Part shown: in pieces, positions 41,540-52,753 of the stretch | Layout: each line of letters starts with the position of its first letter | How positions within the stretch are numbered: the stretch's first letter is position 1 | Source of the DNA: Spirochaetes bacterium RBG_16_49_21 | Lineage (GTDB): Bacteria > Spirochaetota > UBA4802 > UBA5550 | Assembly (NCBI GenBank): GCA_001829495.1 | Contig: MIBJ01000017.1 | Location: 111,029 to 175,028 of the forward strand | Length of the DNA: 64,000 nt | Direction of reading: 5' to 3' | Made by a program: the position numbers and the translations under genes | The notes under the pieces: generated by a model | Told to the model about the DNA's origin: nothing | Databases searched by the model: none | The model's input: the letters and a program-made list of their open reading frames with translations, nothing else

Positions 41540-43428
41540 AAAACCACCGCCAGACCGATCATGATGATTGCGCCTGCCGCAATACCGATTGCATACCAGC
41601 GCAGCATTCCGGACTGCGTCCAGCTCAGGCCCCGGTTGGCCGAAAGGCTTATGGCCGCTATCCCGCGGTTCACCATGTCGGCAACGTCATTCCGGTTCTT
41701 CCGGGCTGCAAAGATAAAAGGAAGGACGAACAATTTATCATAAAGCCAATCGAATCCCCATCCTGAGAAAAAGAAGCGCCGCAGCCGGGAGCCCCGTGCC
41801 GCGGGCGAAAAGCGCCGGCCGTTCGCCGGAATGGTCATATAAAAAAGATAGGCTGCGAGCAGCCCCAGCAGGGGGGCAAGCGCTGCCGGGATTTGAAGGG
41901 ACAATTCAAGGCCGGCAAGCGATTCCCGGACCGGCAAAGCCTGAAAAACAGAACGGAGAAACCCGGAAAATATCCTGACATTTCCGAGCGTATCCGGAGT
42001 CTCAACGAAGCCGCCTGCAACAGAAAGGCACGCGAGCACCAGGAGGGGAAGATTCATCCTCCACCCGGGCACGCGATGAACGTCGGATTTCGGCTGCCCG
42101 AAAAAGGTGATGAATACCATGCGGAAGGTATAGAGCGCGGTTATGAAGGCCCCGGCCAGGCCCGCTGCCCAGAGCAACGGATTTCCGCTCCATCCAACGA
42201 AAGATCGCCAGAGGATCATCTCCTTGCTGTAGAATCCGGCACTCACCAGAGGAAGGGCCGAGAGTGAGGCCGCTCCGGCCATAAAGCTCCAGAATACAAG
42301 CGGCAGCTTCTTCCGCAATCCGCCCATCTTCGTCATATCGTGCTCGTCGTCAAGGGCGAGTATGACCGCGCCCGCGCCGAGGAACAGGAGAGCCTTGAAA
42401 AAGGCGTGCGTGACAAAATGGAATATCGCCGCGGACCATGCGCCCACGCCGAGCGCGAGGAACATGTAGCCGATCTGGCTAATGGTGGAATAGGCGAGCA
42501 CCCTTTTGATGTCGGTCTGCGCAAGGGCGCTCAAACCCGCGACCAGGAGCGTTGCCGCGCCGATGACGGCCACGGCGTTCATCACGACCGGGGCCAGCTC
42601 AAAAAGGGCGTGCGTGCGGCCGATAAGGTACACCCCGGCCGTCACCATGGTGGCTGCATGGATGAGCGCGCTCACCGGCGTGGGACCGGCCATGGCGTCC
42701 GGGAGCCATGTCTGGAGGGGGAGCTGGGCTGACTTGCCCAGGGCGCCTCCCAGGAGGAGGGCAGCCGAGACAGCAGCAAGAGCCGATCCCCGGCTCCACT
42801 GTCCTGATGCCGCCGCCATAAGATCCTGCACATTCAGGGTGCCGAAGCTTTTAAGGAGGAGGAAGAGGCCGATTGCCATTGCGGTATCGCCGACGCGGGT
42901 CATGATGAAAGCCTTGCGCGCTGCCAGGCCGTTTTTCGGATCCCGGTACCAGAACCCGATCAGGAGGTAGCTGCACAGCCCCACGCCCTCCCATCCGAGA
43001 TACAGGAGCAGGAGGTCGCCGGCGAGCACAAGGATGAGCATTGATCCGATGAACAGGTTCATATACGCGAAAAAACGGCTGTATCCCTCATCATCAGCCA
43101 TGAATTCGACCGAATAGAGGTGGATAAGGAAGCCGACGAATGTGATAATCAGCACGAACACGATGGAAAGAGGATCAAGGTAGAATGATATCTGCGGAGC
43201 AAAACCGCCGACGCTCATCCAGGTCCAGAGCGTGAGGGTGTATGATGACCCGGCAGGCGGATTCACCATGAAGGCGGCCGCGAGCACGCTCGCCGCAGCA
43301 GCAGACAATCCCACTGACCCGGCGCCGATCCATGCAACAGCAGGCCGGGCGAGCCTGCGGCCGAAAAAGGCAAGCGTGAGAAAGCCGGCAAGCGGAAGAG
43401 CGGGGATGATCCACACGAGCTCCGTCAT
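41536..43428 (-). CDS. nuoL: NADH-quinone oxidoreductase subunit L
   Basis: A 630-residue NuoL with about 16 helices and the long lateral C-terminal helix region. Signatures are DPLSIVFVLIITFVGFLIHLY, FVGWEG-type FLYLGWEGVGLCSYLLIGFW, LPLQTWLPDAMAGPTPVSAL, and ALAQTDIKRVLAYSTISQIG. It forms the distal proton-pumping subunit. It starts one base after nuoK ends and overlaps nuoM. Length and motifs are normal. Confidence 0.97.
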   Translation of the reverse strand: MTELVWIIPALPLAGFLTLAFFGRRLARPAVAWIGAGSVGLSAAAASVLAAAFMVNPPAGSSYTLTLWTWMSVGGFAPQISFYLDPLSIVFVLIITFVGFLIHLYSVEFMADDEGYSRFFAYMNLFIGSMLILVLAGDLLLLYLGWEGVGLCSYLLIGFWYRDPKNGLAARKAFIMTRVGDTAMAIGLFLLLKSFGTLNVQDLMAAASGQWSRGSALAAVSAALLLGGALGKSAQLPLQTWLPDAMAGPTPVSALIHAATMVTAGVYLIGRTHALFELAPVVMNAVAVIGAATLLVAGLSALAQTDIKRVLAYSTISQIGYMFLALGVGAWSAAIFHFVTHAFFKALLFLGAGAVILALDDEHDMTKMGGLRKKLPLVFWSFMAGAASLSALPLVSAGFYSKEMILWRSFVGWSGNPLLWAAGLAGAFITALYTFRMVFITFFGQPKSDVHRVPGWRMNLPLLVLACLSVAGGFVETPDTLGNVRIFSGFLRSVFQALPVRESLAGLELSLQIPAALAPLLGLLAAYLFYMTIPANGRRFSPAARGSRLRRFFFSGWGFDWLYDKLFVLPFIFAARKNRNDVADMVNRGIAAISLSANRGLSWTQSGMLRWYAIGIAAGAIIMIGLAVVL

Positions 43429-43429
43429 G

Positions 43430-43738
43430 TCATCCTCTCATCCGGGACGCTGCGTCGGTGTCGAGCGTTTTAAACTGGTGATACAGCTGGAGAATAAGCG
43501 CGAGCCCGATCGACACCTCGGCGGCGGCCATCGTTAATATGAATATGAACATGACCTGGCCGTCCGGCTGGCCCCAGCGCGCACCGGCCATGACGAAGGC
43601 GAGTCCTGCGGCGTTCAGCATGATCTCGACGGACATGAGCATGAACACGATATTGCGCCGGATGAGGACCCCGCATAATCCCAGGCAGAAAAGGATTGCG
43701 GCGAGTATGAGGCCGTGCTCCACCGGTATGGATATCAT
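43430..43738 (-). CDS. nuoK: NADH-quinone oxidoreductase subunit K
   Basis: A 102-residue, three-helix subunit: [19 protein letters not shown], then [20 protein letters not shown] with the conserved membrane Glu, and the second Glu in [12 protein letters not shown]. It joins the proton translocation path next to NuoJ. Its start overlaps the nuoJ stop by four bases. Confidence 0.96.
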   Translation of the reverse strand: MISIPVEHGLILAAILFCLGLCGVLIRRNIVFMLMSVEIMLNAAGLAFVMAGARWGQPDGQVMFIFILTMAAAEVSIGLALILQLYHQFKTLDTDAASRMRG

Positions 43739-44262
43739 TCCGATCCTCCTTCAAGAAATCGATGATAGGCTTTCCGGGCCGTATGCCCGAGATGATAGGC
43801 GCCGATGATCCCGGCAATGAGCAGAAGCCCTGAAAGCTCCACGCCGAGAAGATAGGTGCTGAAAAGGGACACCCCGACCTCCTTGGCCTCTACCACGGAG
43901 GCAGTCAGGGGCGAACCGGATCTTTCATAGAGTATATAGATGAACTGACCCAGCAGGATCACTACCAGAGCCGAGGGCGCAAGCCAGACCCGGAGGGTCA
44001 GCATCTCCCTTTCGGATTTAACCGCCTCCCTGCCCAGGTTGAGCATCATGATGACGAATATGAACAGCACCATGATCGCTCCCGCGTAGATGATGACCTC
44101 GAGGGCAGCGGCGAAGGGGGCGCCCATGATGAAAAAGACGACCGCCACCGACAGGAGCGATACGATCAGATAGAGAAGCGCGTGCACCGCGTTCAGCCTT
44201 GTTATCACCATGAGAGTGGCGAAGACCGCTACGCCGGATGTGATAAAGAACATGATGTCCAT
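43735..44262 (-). CDS. nuoJ: NADH-quinone oxidoreductase subunit J
   Basis: A 175-residue, five-helix subunit. Of three candidate starts, ATG 44262 ([10 protein letters not shown]) best fits the family N terminus and has AGGA eight bases upstream. ATG 44295 and the track's 44352 would add codons drawn from the C/G-rich repeat before the gene. Recognised by [20 protein letters not shown] and [20 protein letters not shown]. It lies between nuoI and nuoK, separated from nuoI by two hairpins. Confidence 0.94.
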   Translation of the reverse strand: MDIMFFITSGVAVFATLMVITRLNAVHALLYLIVSLLSVAVVFFIMGAPFAAALEVIIYAGAIMVLFIFVIMMLNLGREAVKSEREMLTLRVWLAPSALVVILLGQFIYILYERSGSPLTASVVEAKEVGVSLFSTYLLGVELSGLLLIAGIIGAYHLGHTARKAYHRFLEGGSE

Positions 44263-44293
44263 GGCTCTTATCCTGTTAAGTCGAAATTCACTC

Positions 44294-44394
44294 ATACTCC
44301 CCCTCCCTCGATGGGAGGGGGTGGGGGGAGGGTGCCGCGTCTTGTCCCTCACCCCCTCCTAACCTCCCCCATCAAGGGGGAGGGAGGTCACGGC
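44294..44394. repeat. Double-hairpin C/G-skewed repeat between nuoI and nuoJ
   Basis: CCCCCTCCC (44299-44307) pairs perfectly with GGGAGGGGG (44313-44321). CCTCCCCC (44363-44370) pairs with GGGGGAGG (44376-44383). The two halves also resemble each other in opposite orientation (GTGGGGGGAGGG versus CCCTCACCCCCTCC). It ends inside the nuoI stop region and looks like an inserted intergenic repeat. Confidence 0.65.
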
Positions 44395-44903
44395 AAAAGG
44401 CTCTTCACGTCCACCGGGGGCTCTTCGTTCTCGCCTTCACCCTTGCCCTTGCCCGTGATCGCGAGGCCGGCGACCTTGTAAAAGTTGAACCCCTTATATT
44501 TTCCCTCCCCGTCCACGAGGAGATGCTCCTTCTCGTACACGAGATTGCGGCGGTCATACTCGCTCATCTCAAAGTCGGGAATGAGCTGAATGGCGTAGGT
44601 CGGGCACGCCTCCTCGCAATAGCCGCAGAAAATGCAGCGTGAGAAATTGATACGGAAGAACTCCGGGTATCGTCTCCCGTCCGCGCTCTCAGCAGCCTGT
44701 AGTGCGATGCAGTCCACGGGACAGGCTGCTGCACACAGGTAGCAGGCTACGCAGCGCTCGCCGCCGTCCGGATCCCTGGTAAGGATGATCCGCCCCCTCC
44801 ACCGGGCCGGCAGGACCGGCTTCTCCTCCGGGTACTGGAGCGTCACCTTTTTTCGGAAAAGGTGGATGAAAACGAGGAACATGCTTCTCAGTATGCTGAA
44901 CAT
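44388..44903 (-). CDS. nuoI: NADH-quinone oxidoreductase subunit I
   Basis: A 171-residue ferredoxin-like subunit holding clusters N6a and N6b: [15 protein letters not shown] and [15 protein letters not shown], each a complete 4Fe-4S motif. The N terminus is amphipathic and sits at the membrane arm. The last ~20 residues are Lys/Glu-rich and run into the repeat, longer than usual. It passes electrons toward NuoB. It starts 16 bases after nuoH. Confidence 0.96.
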   Translation of the reverse strand: MFSILRSMFLVFIHLFRKKVTLQYPEEKPVLPARWRGRIILTRDPDGGERCVACYLCAAACPVDCIALQAAESADGRRYPEFFRINFSRCIFCGYCEEACPTYAIQLIPDFEMSEYDRRNLVYEKEHLLVDGEGKYKGFNFYKVAGLAITGKGKGEGENEEPPVDVKSLLP

Positions 44904-44919
44904 TTAGTTACCTTTGCAT

Positions 44920-45876
44920 CTAATTCTGCCAGACCAGCACGACCGCTCCAGTCACAAACAGATTCAACAGCGCCAGGGGGAGCAGGACCTTCCATCCATA
45001 ACCCATGAGCTGGTCATACCGCGGCCGCGGCAAAGAGCCTCTCATGAGAATGAATACGATTATAAAGAAAAAGGTCTTTATCAGGAACCACGCTATCGGC
45101 GGCAGGAAAGCGGGACCGAGCCAGCCGCCGAAAAAGAAGACCACGATAAGCGAGGATATGAGCGTGACCCCCAGGTACTCGCCCAGGAAGAACATGCCGA
45201 ACTTCATGCTTGAAAACTCTGAATGGTACCCTGCCACGAGCTCGCTCTCCGCCTCGGGCAGATCAAAAGGAATCCTGCGGGCCTCAGCCACGCCGGCTAT
45301 AAAGAATATTGCAAAGCCCAGAAACTGGGGCACGCAGAACCAGAGATGCTCCTGCGCCTCCACTATCTTCTTCAAGTTGAATGAATCCGCCATAATCACG
45401 ACCCCCATGAGGGATATTCCCATAAACACCTCGTAGGTGATCATCTGGGCCGCGCCCCTGAGCGCTCCCAGGAGCGAATACTTGTTGTTTGACGCCCAGC
45501 CGCCGAGAACGATGCTGTAAACCCCGAGCGAGGACATGGCCAGAAAGAAGAGGAGCCCCACGTCAAGATCGGCGGCGCAGATCCCGGGCGCAAACGAAAT
45601 AACGGCAAAGCTCATCAGGACCGAGGCGACCACGAACACCGGCGCGATGACGAACACCGCCCGGTCGCTGAACGGCGGAACCCAATCCTCCTTGAAGAAG
45701 AGCTTGATGATATCCGCGACGACCTGGAAAACGCCGAACGGGCCGACCCGGTTGGGCCCGTACCGCTCCTGAAAAAAAGCAAGGAGCCGACGCTCGAACC
45801 AGACGAGAAACGCCGCGCACGATATGACCGCTGCCAGCACGCCGGCTATCACGACAAGGCCCATGACTGTCATCAT
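44920..45876 (-). CDS. nuoH: NADH-quinone oxidoreductase subunit H
   Basis: ATG 45876 overlaps the nuoG TGA and has GGAGG upstream, giving 318 residues rather than the track's 326. It has about eight helices. [47 protein letters not shown] and [13 protein letters not shown] are the quinone-cavity signatures. It links the peripheral arm to the membrane arm. All conserved acidic residues of the central axis appear present. Confidence 0.96.
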   Translation of the reverse strand: MMTVMGLVVIAGVLAAVISCAAFLVWFERRLLAFFQERYGPNRVGPFGVFQVVADIIKLFFKEDWVPPFSDRAVFVIAPVFVVASVLMSFAVISFAPGICAADLDVGLLFFLAMSSLGVYSIVLGGWASNNKYSLLGALRGAAQMITYEVFMGISLMGVVIMADSFNLKKIVEAQEHLWFCVPQFLGFAIFFIAGVAEARRIPFDLPEAESELVAGYHSEFSSMKFGMFFLGEYLGVTLISSLIVVFFFGGWLGPAFLPPIAWFLIKTFFFIIVFILMRGSLPRPRYDQLMGYGWKVLLPLALLNLFVTGAVVLVWQN

Positions 45877-48581
45877 CCGCCCTCCGTGATCGCGCCCCAT
45901 GCGGGCAGATTCATGAATTCAACTCCGGGCATGCCTGCCGGGTAACCGGCCACACCCTCCGGGATGCCGGGATCGATCTTCACCGCCAGGCTCGCTCCGG
46001 CGTCGGCTACTGCCACGCGCACCAGGGATCCATTCCCCGCGCCTATCCGCTTCGCATCCGACTCATTCATCAAAAGAAGATTCCCGGGAATACGCCCGGC
46101 AATCGAGGGGGAAAGTACGCTCAGCTCCTCGCTGCCGAAGATGCGGAAGTAGGGGACAAGGAGATACTCTCTCCCCCCGGGTGTGGGGGTAACAGGCGCC
46201 GGTTTGAAATATTCAAAATTTTTATGAGACGATCCGACCATTCTTATGCCGGGATCGCCTCCGCGAAGGGGGCCGCCGATCTCGGCCTGGAACTTGTTGA
46301 GCGCATGGACCGAGTTCCACCCGGCCGACCAGTAGAACGGGATGAGGGAAGGAGGCGGCCCGCTGCGAAAGCCTTCCATGGAAAATGTAAGGGGCGAATC
46401 GAAATCGAGCGCGGGCTTGTGCTCATGGATATCCTCATGCGCCTTCATCGCGGTCCTGCCGCTGTAGCGGTGCGGCTGGCGGGGAACCCTCTGGCCGTAT
46501 ATCCTGAACTCAGCCGGAGGGGCGATTTCTCTCATCCCCTGCAATTCGGGCTCCTCCGCGCACAACCCGGCGATTATATCGTCAATAGTGGTCCATTGCC
46601 CGGCATCCCCGATCCCGGCGTATTCCATAATCTCCGCAAGCATTCGCCATCCCGGCCGGCAGTCTTCCTCCGGGTCCATGACGCGGTAAAACCTCTGGCC
46701 GCGGCCTTCGTTGTTGACGAGCGTTCCGTCCGCCTCGGCAAAGGGTGCTGTGGGAAGTATGATCTCAGCCTTTGCCGCTGTTGCCGTGTCGATGAAATCG
46801 AGCACGATGACGTGCCTGCATTGCTCCCGGAATCGGTCGACGCGCTTCTTTTCAGAGCGCCGGTACAGGTCATTTTCAAGAATAATGGCCGCCCTTACCT
46901 CCCCCTTCTCGGCCCTCTGAAAAGCCTGATCAAGGGGCTTGCCGGAAAGGAGGCCGAGTCCGAAGCTGTTGCTTTCGGGAAGCGCAAGGAAGAGCCCTGC
47001 TCTCGGATTGACTGCGGCAAGCGCGGCTGCTATATTGGCGGCAGCCTCCATCACCGGCCCGCTCAGGCACCCTGCTCCGGACACGACAAGCGGGGCCGAG
47101 GCTTCCGTGAGCTCGCGGGCGATCTCCTCCGCCAGTTTCGCGACCGCTTGCTCCAATCCGGAAACGGCCGGAAGGTTTTCGTTTACCGCATGGGCGACCG
47201 CCTGCCCGAGGCGCGCGATCTGCGTCGGCGAGCCGCGAAAGATCCGGGTCGCCGCATCGTCCAGCCTGGTGGGCAAGAGGGATGCCACAAACAGGGGACC
47301 CGGCTCTTCATCTTTAATGACGCACAGGGAACCGTTGTCCCATTCGGGGATCCTGTTTTTTTTCAGGGACGCCGCCGCCCTGTTCTTCACCGACTGGCGC
47401 AGCGCCAGGGCCAGCATGGGCGCGGTGTTGGTCACGTCCTCGCCGAGCACAAACACCGCGTCCGCCTTTTCAGTCTCCCTGAGCGAGGGAAAGGAGGCGC
47501 ACCCGCTCTTCATGATCCGGATGGACAAGGCCGTCAGTTCCTCTTCAGCAGCGGACATGCCGGAATAGAAGTTGTCGGGCCCCACGAGCCTGCGAAGGGC
47601 GAAGTTTGATTCAACCGAGGCGCGCGGAGACCCGATCCCGATTACCCGCCCCCCCGCTATTATTTCCTTGATGGAGCGCAGAATGATTTTTTTGTCGGCA
47701 GGCTCCATGGCGCCGGAGGCGCTGTTCCGCTTCGCCGCTCTGCGGATTCTTTTCGCACTGCTTAAAAATTCATAGCCGAACCGCCCCCGGTCGCAGAGGA
47801 AATAGCCGTTCACTGCGCCGTTATACCGGCTCAGTATCCTCCGGACGCTCCCGTATCGCTCGGCCACCAGGGTATTGCAGCCGAGGCCGCAGTGCACGCA
47901 CACCGAGGCTGCGCTCTGGAGGTCCCATTTTCTGGTGTAGTGCTTTTTCAGGGTTTTGTCCGTGAACACGCCGGTCGGGCAGACCTCCGCCAGGTTCCCG
48001 CTGAACTCCGACTCCAGGGTACCGTGATCGTGCCTTCCGAAATATACATGATCATGGGCCGAGAAAACCTCGAGGTCGCGGCCTCCGGCGTAATCGCGGT
48101 AGAATCGCACGCACCGGTAGCACTGTATGCAGCGGTTCATCTCATGGTTGATAAAGGGGCCGAGCTCCTGATTAGCGTACGTGCGCTTCTTAAAGCGGTA
48201 TCGGCGGTACGCATGGCCGGCCATCACGGTCATGTCTTGGAGATGGCATTCACCCCCCTCGTCGCACACCGGACAATCGTGGGGATGGTTGGCCATAAGC
48301 CATTCGATTATGGAGGCGCGGAACTCCCTCACCTCCGGATCGTCGATTGATATCCGGAGTCCCCCTGCGACCTGCTCCATGCACGACATCACTATCTGAC
48401 CCCGGGTATCGCTTTCGTCCCGGTATTTTTTCACCGCGCACTGGCGGCACGCGCCCACCGAACCCAGGGCCGGATGCCAGCAGAAGTAGGGGATATTGAA
48501 TCCGAGGGACAAGCATGCATTCAAAAGATTCTTTCCTTCAGGCGCCTGGTACGGCTTGTTTTCTATATAAATTATTGCCAT
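45873..48581 (-). CDS. nuoG: NADH-quinone oxidoreductase subunit G
   Basis: A 902-residue NuoG, E. coli-like in length. The N-terminal 2Fe-2S domain has [18 protein letters not shown]. His-Cys3 cluster N5 is in [16 protein letters not shown], and the next 4Fe-4S is [10 protein letters not shown] with a distal EVCPTGVF. Cluster N7 has CVHCGLGCN and a later Cys in FLCDRG. A degenerate molybdopterin-oxidoreductase domain follows to the end. It relays electrons from NuoF. It sits three bases after nuoF and overlaps nuoH. Confidence 0.97.
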   Translation of the reverse strand: MAIIYIENKPYQAPEGKNLLNACLSLGFNIPYFCWHPALGSVGACRQCAVKKYRDESDTRGQIVMSCMEQVAGGLRISIDDPEVREFRASIIEWLMANHPHDCPVCDEGGECHLQDMTVMAGHAYRRYRFKKRTYANQELGPFINHEMNRCIQCYRCVRFYRDYAGGRDLEVFSAHDHVYFGRHDHGTLESEFSGNLAEVCPTGVFTDKTLKKHYTRKWDLQSAASVCVHCGLGCNTLVAERYGSVRRILSRYNGAVNGYFLCDRGRFGYEFLSSAKRIRRAAKRNSASGAMEPADKKIILRSIKEIIAGGRVIGIGSPRASVESNFALRRLVGPDNFYSGMSAAEEELTALSIRIMKSGCASFPSLRETEKADAVFVLGEDVTNTAPMLALALRQSVKNRAAASLKKNRIPEWDNGSLCVIKDEEPGPLFVASLLPTRLDDAATRIFRGSPTQIARLGQAVAHAVNENLPAVSGLEQAVAKLAEEIARELTEASAPLVVSGAGCLSGPVMEAAANIAAALAAVNPRAGLFLALPESNSFGLGLLSGKPLDQAFQRAEKGEVRAAIILENDLYRRSEKKRVDRFREQCRHVIVLDFIDTATAAKAEIILPTAPFAEADGTLVNNEGRGQRFYRVMDPEEDCRPGWRMLAEIMEYAGIGDAGQWTTIDDIIAGLCAEEPELQGMREIAPPAEFRIYGQRVPRQPHRYSGRTAMKAHEDIHEHKPALDFDSPLTFSMEGFRSGPPPSLIPFYWSAGWNSVHALNKFQAEIGGPLRGGDPGIRMVGSSHKNFEYFKPAPVTPTPGGREYLLVPYFRIFGSEELSVLSPSIAGRIPGNLLLMNESDAKRIGAGNGSLVRVAVADAGASLAVKIDPGIPEGVAGYPAGMPGVEFMNLPAWGAITEGG

Positions 48582-48584
48582 AAC

Positions 48585-49862
48585 TTATCTCCAGGGGCAG
48601 GACGGAGCGCTTATATGCCGGTCGAAGTCATCCCTGAAAAATTTTAGTCCGCTGCCAAGCGGCTCCATGGCTCCGGGAGCCAGGGCGCAAAAGGTACGGC
48701 CGGGAGCAAGCAGCCGCACATGGAATTCAAGTATCCCGATATCCTCCCGCGTGCCCCGGCCCTCCTCTATGGCCGCCAGGGTCTTCTCCACCCAGGCAAG
48801 GCCCTCCCGGCAGGGCGTGCACCAGCCGCACGATTCGCGGCTGAAAAACTTCTGTAAATTATGGATGAAGCCGACCGGGCAGGTCCGGTCATCCAGCACG
48901 ATGATGGTGCCGGTGCCCATGCGACTCCCGGCCTTAGCCACTGATTCAAAATCCATGTTCACGTCCAGGTGCTCCTCGAGCAGAAAATCGGTCGAGGCCC
49001 CGCCCGGCAGAAGGCCCTTCAATTTGAAGCCGCCCATCATTCCGCCTGCGTGCTCCTCCAGTATTTCCCGAATGCTCGTGCCCATGGGCAGCTCCCAGCA
49101 ACCCGGGTTCTTCACCTTGCCGGAGACCCCGTAGAGCTTCGTCCCTCCTTCCCCCGTGCGGCTCAGTCCCTTGAAGTACTCCGCTCCTTTAAGAACGATG
49201 TGCGGCACGCAGCAGAGGGTCTCGATATTGTTCACCACCGTCGGTTTGCCCCAGAGCCCCGCGGTCTGGGGATAGGGCGGCTTCCACCGCGGCACGGCGC
49301 GCCTCCCTTCAAGGGCGTTGATGAGCCCGGTCTCCTCGCCGCACATATATCTCCCCGCGCTCACGTGAAGCTTCATATCCAGATTGAAGCCGCTGCCCAG
49401 AATATTTCCGCCCAGATAGCCGGCCGCAAAGGCTTCAGCCAGGGCCCGGGTCAGAGCCGCGCACGCCTCTCTATATTCTTCCCTGATAAAGATAAAGGCA
49501 ACAGAGGCTTGAATCGCGAACGCCGCTATGATCATTCCCTCAATCAGCTGATGGGGGTTCCCTTCAAGCAGATACCGGTCCTTGAACGTGCCCGGCTCCA
49601 TCTCGTCCCCGTTCGCCACAAGATATTTCGGCTCCGGTGCATCCGTGCCCATGGGCACGAAGCTCCATTTCGCTCCGGTCGGGAACCCGGCTCCCCCCCG
49701 TCCCCGCAAGCCGGATCTCTTCACTTCTTCAGCGACGCCGGCAGGGTCCATCTGCTTAAGCGCCTTTTTTAACGCCGCGTATCCCCCCCGCCGTTCATAC
49801 TCCGTTAAGCGGGGAGGCCCTTCACCCGGCCGGATATCTCCTGTCAGCGGTCGCTCTGCCAT
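48585..49862 (-). CDS. nuoF: NADH-quinone oxidoreductase subunit F
   Basis: A 425-residue flavoprotein that binds NADH and FMN: GLRGRGGAGFPTGAKWSF, NGDEMEPGTFKDR (ANGDE variant of CNGDE), and GRYMCGEETGLINALEG. The N3 4Fe-4S motif is ESCGWCTPCREG with a distal Cys in TFCALAPGA. It is the electron entry point of complex I. It follows nuoE by six bases. Confidence 0.97.
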   Translation of the reverse strand: MAERPLTGDIRPGEGPPRLTEYERRGGYAALKKALKQMDPAGVAEEVKRSGLRGRGGAGFPTGAKWSFVPMGTDAPEPKYLVANGDEMEPGTFKDRYLLEGNPHQLIEGMIIAAFAIQASVAFIFIREEYREACAALTRALAEAFAAGYLGGNILGSGFNLDMKLHVSAGRYMCGEETGLINALEGRRAVPRWKPPYPQTAGLWGKPTVVNNIETLCCVPHIVLKGAEYFKGLSRTGEGGTKLYGVSGKVKNPGCWELPMGTSIREILEEHAGGMMGGFKLKGLLPGGASTDFLLEEHLDVNMDFESVAKAGSRMGTGTIIVLDDRTCPVGFIHNLQKFFSRESCGWCTPCREGLAWVEKTLAAIEEGRGTREDIGILEFHVRLLAPGRTFCALAPGAMEPLGSGLKFFRDDFDRHISAPSCPWR

Positions 49863-49868
49863 ACATCC

Positions 49869-50333
49869 TTACTCATATCTGCCGAGTATCGCGTCTAACT
49901 GCGCCGGCGTCAAACCGGTATGCAGGTCGTCGTCGATCATTATTGCCGGCGCCCGGTCGCAGACCCCCAGGCATGCGTTGGGCACCAGGGTAAAACGCCC
50001 GTCCCTGGTCGTTTCCCCCGGAGCTATGCCGAGCTTTTCAGAAAGCCGCCTTTTCAGATCCTCCTCGCCCATCACCCAGCAGGTCACGCTGTCGCAGATG
50101 AGGATGCGGTGCCTTCCAACCGGCTTTCGGAATATCAGGTTGTAGAAGGTGGCCACGCTGTCGAGCTCGCCGGGGGGCACGCCGAGATGCGCGGACAGCT
50201 CATACAAAACGTCATCGGAAATCCAGCCGCGGCGCCTCTGCACGATCTTCAGAGCCTCGATCATGCCGGCGCGCGTGTTGTGGCAGCGGGCCCGGTCCTC
50301 GTCGATCTCCCTCATCTCAATCTCTTCAAGCAA
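49869..50333 (-). CDS. nuoE: NADH-quinone oxidoreductase subunit E
   Basis: A 154-residue thioredoxin-fold subunit holding a 2Fe-2S cluster (N1a). Ligands are CDSVTCWVMG and ACLGVCDRAPA, spaced normally. The helical N terminus shows GWISDDVLYELSAHLGVP. It partners NuoF and NuoG in the NADH-oxidising module. It begins 16 bases after nuoCD. Confidence 0.96.
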   Translation of the reverse strand: MLEEIEMREIDEDRARCHNTRAGMIEALKIVQRRRGWISDDVLYELSAHLGVPPGELDSVATFYNLIFRKPVGRHRILICDSVTCWVMGEEDLKRRLSEKLGIAPGETTRDGRFTLVPNACLGVCDRAPAIMIDDDLHTGLTPAQLDAILGRYE

Positions 50334-50349
50334 TTCCCTTCCCCCTCCT

Positions 50350-52107
50350 TTAGCGATCGATATCCGCGAGCACGTAGTCGACGCTCGCTATTATGGCCAG
50401 AAGGTCGGCGACCGAGTGGCCCCGCGATATATACGGAATCATCTGCGCGTGCGGGAATGACGGGGTCCTGATTCTTGCCCGGTACGCGGACACATCGTTG
50501 TCGCTGATGAGATAATAGCCGTTGCTCCCCCGTACGGCCTCGATTCCGTGAAAACATTCCCCGTGCGGAATCACCGGGCCCCAGGTCACGGACAGAAAAT
50601 GGGTTATGAGGGTCTCGATGTCCTGCATGGTCTTTTCCTTGCGCGGCGGCGTGGCGAGCGGGTGATCGGATTTATAATCCCCCGGCGGCATATTGTCCAG
50701 GCACTGTTTGATTATCCGCACGCTCTGCCGCATCTCCTCGACGCGCACCACGCTCCGGTCGTAGCAGTCGCCGTTTCGTCCGACGGGGATGTCGAAATCG
50801 AACCGGTCATAGCCTGAATACGGCCTCTTTTTCCTGAAATCCCATTCCATGCCGCAGGCCCGAAGCCCGGGTCCGGTGACGCCCCACTCAACAGCCTCCT
50901 CGCGGGTATAGCACCCTATGCCGATGCACCGCGCCTTTATGATCCGGTTCTTCATCACGAGGGAATCGTATTCGTTCAATCTTTTCGGGAAGGAATCGAC
51001 GAACTCCCGCACGAGCCCGTCCCACCCGTTCGGAAGATCCTGTGCCACGCCGCCGATGCGGAACCAGTTCGGGTGCATGCGGTCGCCGCAGATCGCGGAA
51101 ACGATGTCGAAAACGCGCTCCCGGTCGATAAAGGTATAAAATACCGGCGACATCTGCCCGAGGTCCTGGCCGAATGTGCCGAGCCAGAGGAGATGGTTGG
51201 CGAGCCGGAAAAACTCGCACAGCATCACCCGGATCACCTGGGCACGCTCCGGAACCCGGATGCCGGCGAGCTTCTCCACCGTGAGCAGGTACGCGAGATT
51301 ATTCATCACCCCTCCCAGGTAATCGACCCGGTCGGTATACGGAATGAAGGTGTGCCAGCTCTGCCGCTCCGCCATCTTCTCCGCGCCCCGGTGATGATAG
51401 CCGATGTCCAGCACCGCGTCAACGATCTCCTCGCCGTGAAGCTGGAGGATGATCCGGATAATGCCGTGCGTGCCCGGGTGCTGGGGCCCGAGATTCAGGA
51501 ACATGAAATCGGTCTGGTCGCTCTGCCGCGCCATGCCGTACTCTTCCGGATTAAACTGCAACAGGGCCTGCTCCTCGTTCTGTTTCTCCTCGGGGAGCTC
51601 GAATATTCCCATCTCCGTGGCCCTGGCCGGATGCTCCTTGCGCAGGGGATGTCCCTTCCATGAGCGCGGCATGAGTATGCGCTGCAGATGGGGATGGCCG
51701 TCGAAGGCGACGCCGAACATGTCGAAGACCTCACGCTCATACCAGTTCGCGGATTCCCAGACCCCGGTCAGGGTCGGCGCCGAAGGCCTGTCCCCCTTTA
51801 ACGGCACCTTGATCCTGATATCCTCGTTCCGGTCAAAGGAGAGGAGATGATAGACGAGGGTAAAATCGCTGTCGGGCTGCCCTTCTCTTCTTTGACGCGA
51901 ACGCTCGTCAACGGCGGTAAGATCATAGAGCATCCGGTACGGCTTGGCTACGCCTGTTTTAAGATAGTGCAAGACCTCAACCGCCTTCTCCTTGCCAACC
52001 CAGAGTGTAGGTATCTCGTCCGCAGTCGATTGGAGCGTGAACGGCGGTTCGCCGAAACGGGCAAAAAGTTCATTCGCTACCGTGGTATGTTCGACAGCCG
52101 CTGTCAT
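50350..52107 (-). CDS. nuoCD: NADH-quinone oxidoreductase fused subunits C and D
   Basis: A 585-residue fusion. Residues about 1-175 are NuoC ([19 protein letters not shown] and DREVFDMFG-like [17 protein letters not shown]). The rest is NuoD ([40 protein letters not shown], and [25 protein letters not shown]). The fused form occurs in enterobacteria and some other lineages, and the subunits together bind quinone near NuoB. It lies three bases after nuoB. Confidence 0.97.
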   Translation of the reverse strand: MTAAVEHTTVANELFARFGEPPFTLQSTADEIPTLWVGKEKAVEVLHYLKTGVAKPYRMLYDLTAVDERSRQRREGQPDSDFTLVYHLLSFDRNEDIRIKVPLKGDRPSAPTLTGVWESANWYEREVFDMFGVAFDGHPHLQRILMPRSWKGHPLRKEHPARATEMGIFELPEEKQNEEQALLQFNPEEYGMARQSDQTDFMFLNLGPQHPGTHGIIRIILQLHGEEIVDAVLDIGYHHRGAEKMAERQSWHTFIPYTDRVDYLGGVMNNLAYLLTVEKLAGIRVPERAQVIRVMLCEFFRLANHLLWLGTFGQDLGQMSPVFYTFIDRERVFDIVSAICGDRMHPNWFRIGGVAQDLPNGWDGLVREFVDSFPKRLNEYDSLVMKNRIIKARCIGIGCYTREEAVEWGVTGPGLRACGMEWDFRKKRPYSGYDRFDFDIPVGRNGDCYDRSVVRVEEMRQSVRIIKQCLDNMPPGDYKSDHPLATPPRKEKTMQDIETLITHFLSVTWGPVIPHGECFHGIEAVRGSNGYYLISDNDVSAYRARIRTPSFPHAQMIPYISRGHSVADLLAIIASVDYVLADIDR

Positions 52108-52110
52108 GTC

Positions 52111-52749
52111 TTATATTTCATCAGGGGAACGGAAATCCCCCATCCTGGTTCTTTCAGCCTTTTTCAGATCCCTCATGCACGGATTCTCCGGTTTTACAAT
52201 GCCCTGGTCTCCCACAATCCATGACAGGGGTCTTTTTTCCCTGCCTATCGATTTATGAAGAAGGGTAATTCCCTCCAAAAGGGCGTCGGGCCGCGGCGGA
52301 CATCCGGGAACATATACGTCAACGGGAAGAAAGGTATCAACCCCCTGAACCACGCTGTAGATATCGTACATGCCGCCGGAGTTGGCGCAGGAGCCCATTG
52401 ATATCACCCACCGCGGCTCCATCATCTGCTCGTACAGCCGCTTTATCACCGGCGCCATCTTGATGAAGACCGTACCCGCGATCACCATAAGGTCCGCCTC
52501 CCGCGGCGTTCCGCGGATCACCTCCGCACCGAACCGGGCGATATCGTAGCGGCTCGTGAGGGCCGTGGCCATCTCGACGAAACAGCACGAAAGCCCGAAG
52601 CCGAACGGCCACACGGAATTCTTCCTCCCCCATTGCACCAGATCGTTCAGCCGGGCGAGGAGAAACGGCTGAGGATGGCCGTTACCACTGGAATCATGCC
52701 CGCTCCGTGAAGCCCTGCGCTGATTCCCCGCGTCCGGCTTTATAATCAT
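52111..52749 (-). CDS. nuoB: NADH-quinone oxidoreductase subunit B
   Basis: A 212-residue subunit carrying cluster N2, the last iron-sulphur centre before quinone. Ligands are the tandem cysteines in [10 protein letters not shown], then [11 protein letters not shown] and [14 protein letters not shown]. The first ~30 residues (polar, Ser/Gly-rich) are longer than in many homologues. The protein could instead start further in, but no better site is seen. Confidence 0.95.
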   Translation of the reverse strand: MIIKPDAGNQRRASRSGHDSSGNGHPQPFLLARLNDLVQWGRKNSVWPFGFGLSCCFVEMATALTSRYDIARFGAEVIRGTPREADLMVIAGTVFIKMAPVIKRLYEQMMEPRWVISMGSCANSGGMYDIYSVVQGVDTFLPVDVYVPGCPPRPDALLEGITLLHKSIGREKRPLSWIVGDQGIVKPENPCMRDLKKAERTRMGDFRSPDEI

Positions 52750-52753
52750 CGTA

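Noticed and set aside
44294-44394. Repeated GGGAGGGGG and CCCCTCC tracts considered as a CRISPR-like array
   Set aside because: There is no regular repeat-spacer pattern and no cas gene. The tracts form simple hairpins.
46224-47609. 461-codon plus-strand ORF opposite nuoG
   Set aside because: It is antisense to a gene with complete iron-sulphur motifs. It shows no domain and has the low-complexity Arg/Gly-rich composition of a GC-rich shadow frame.
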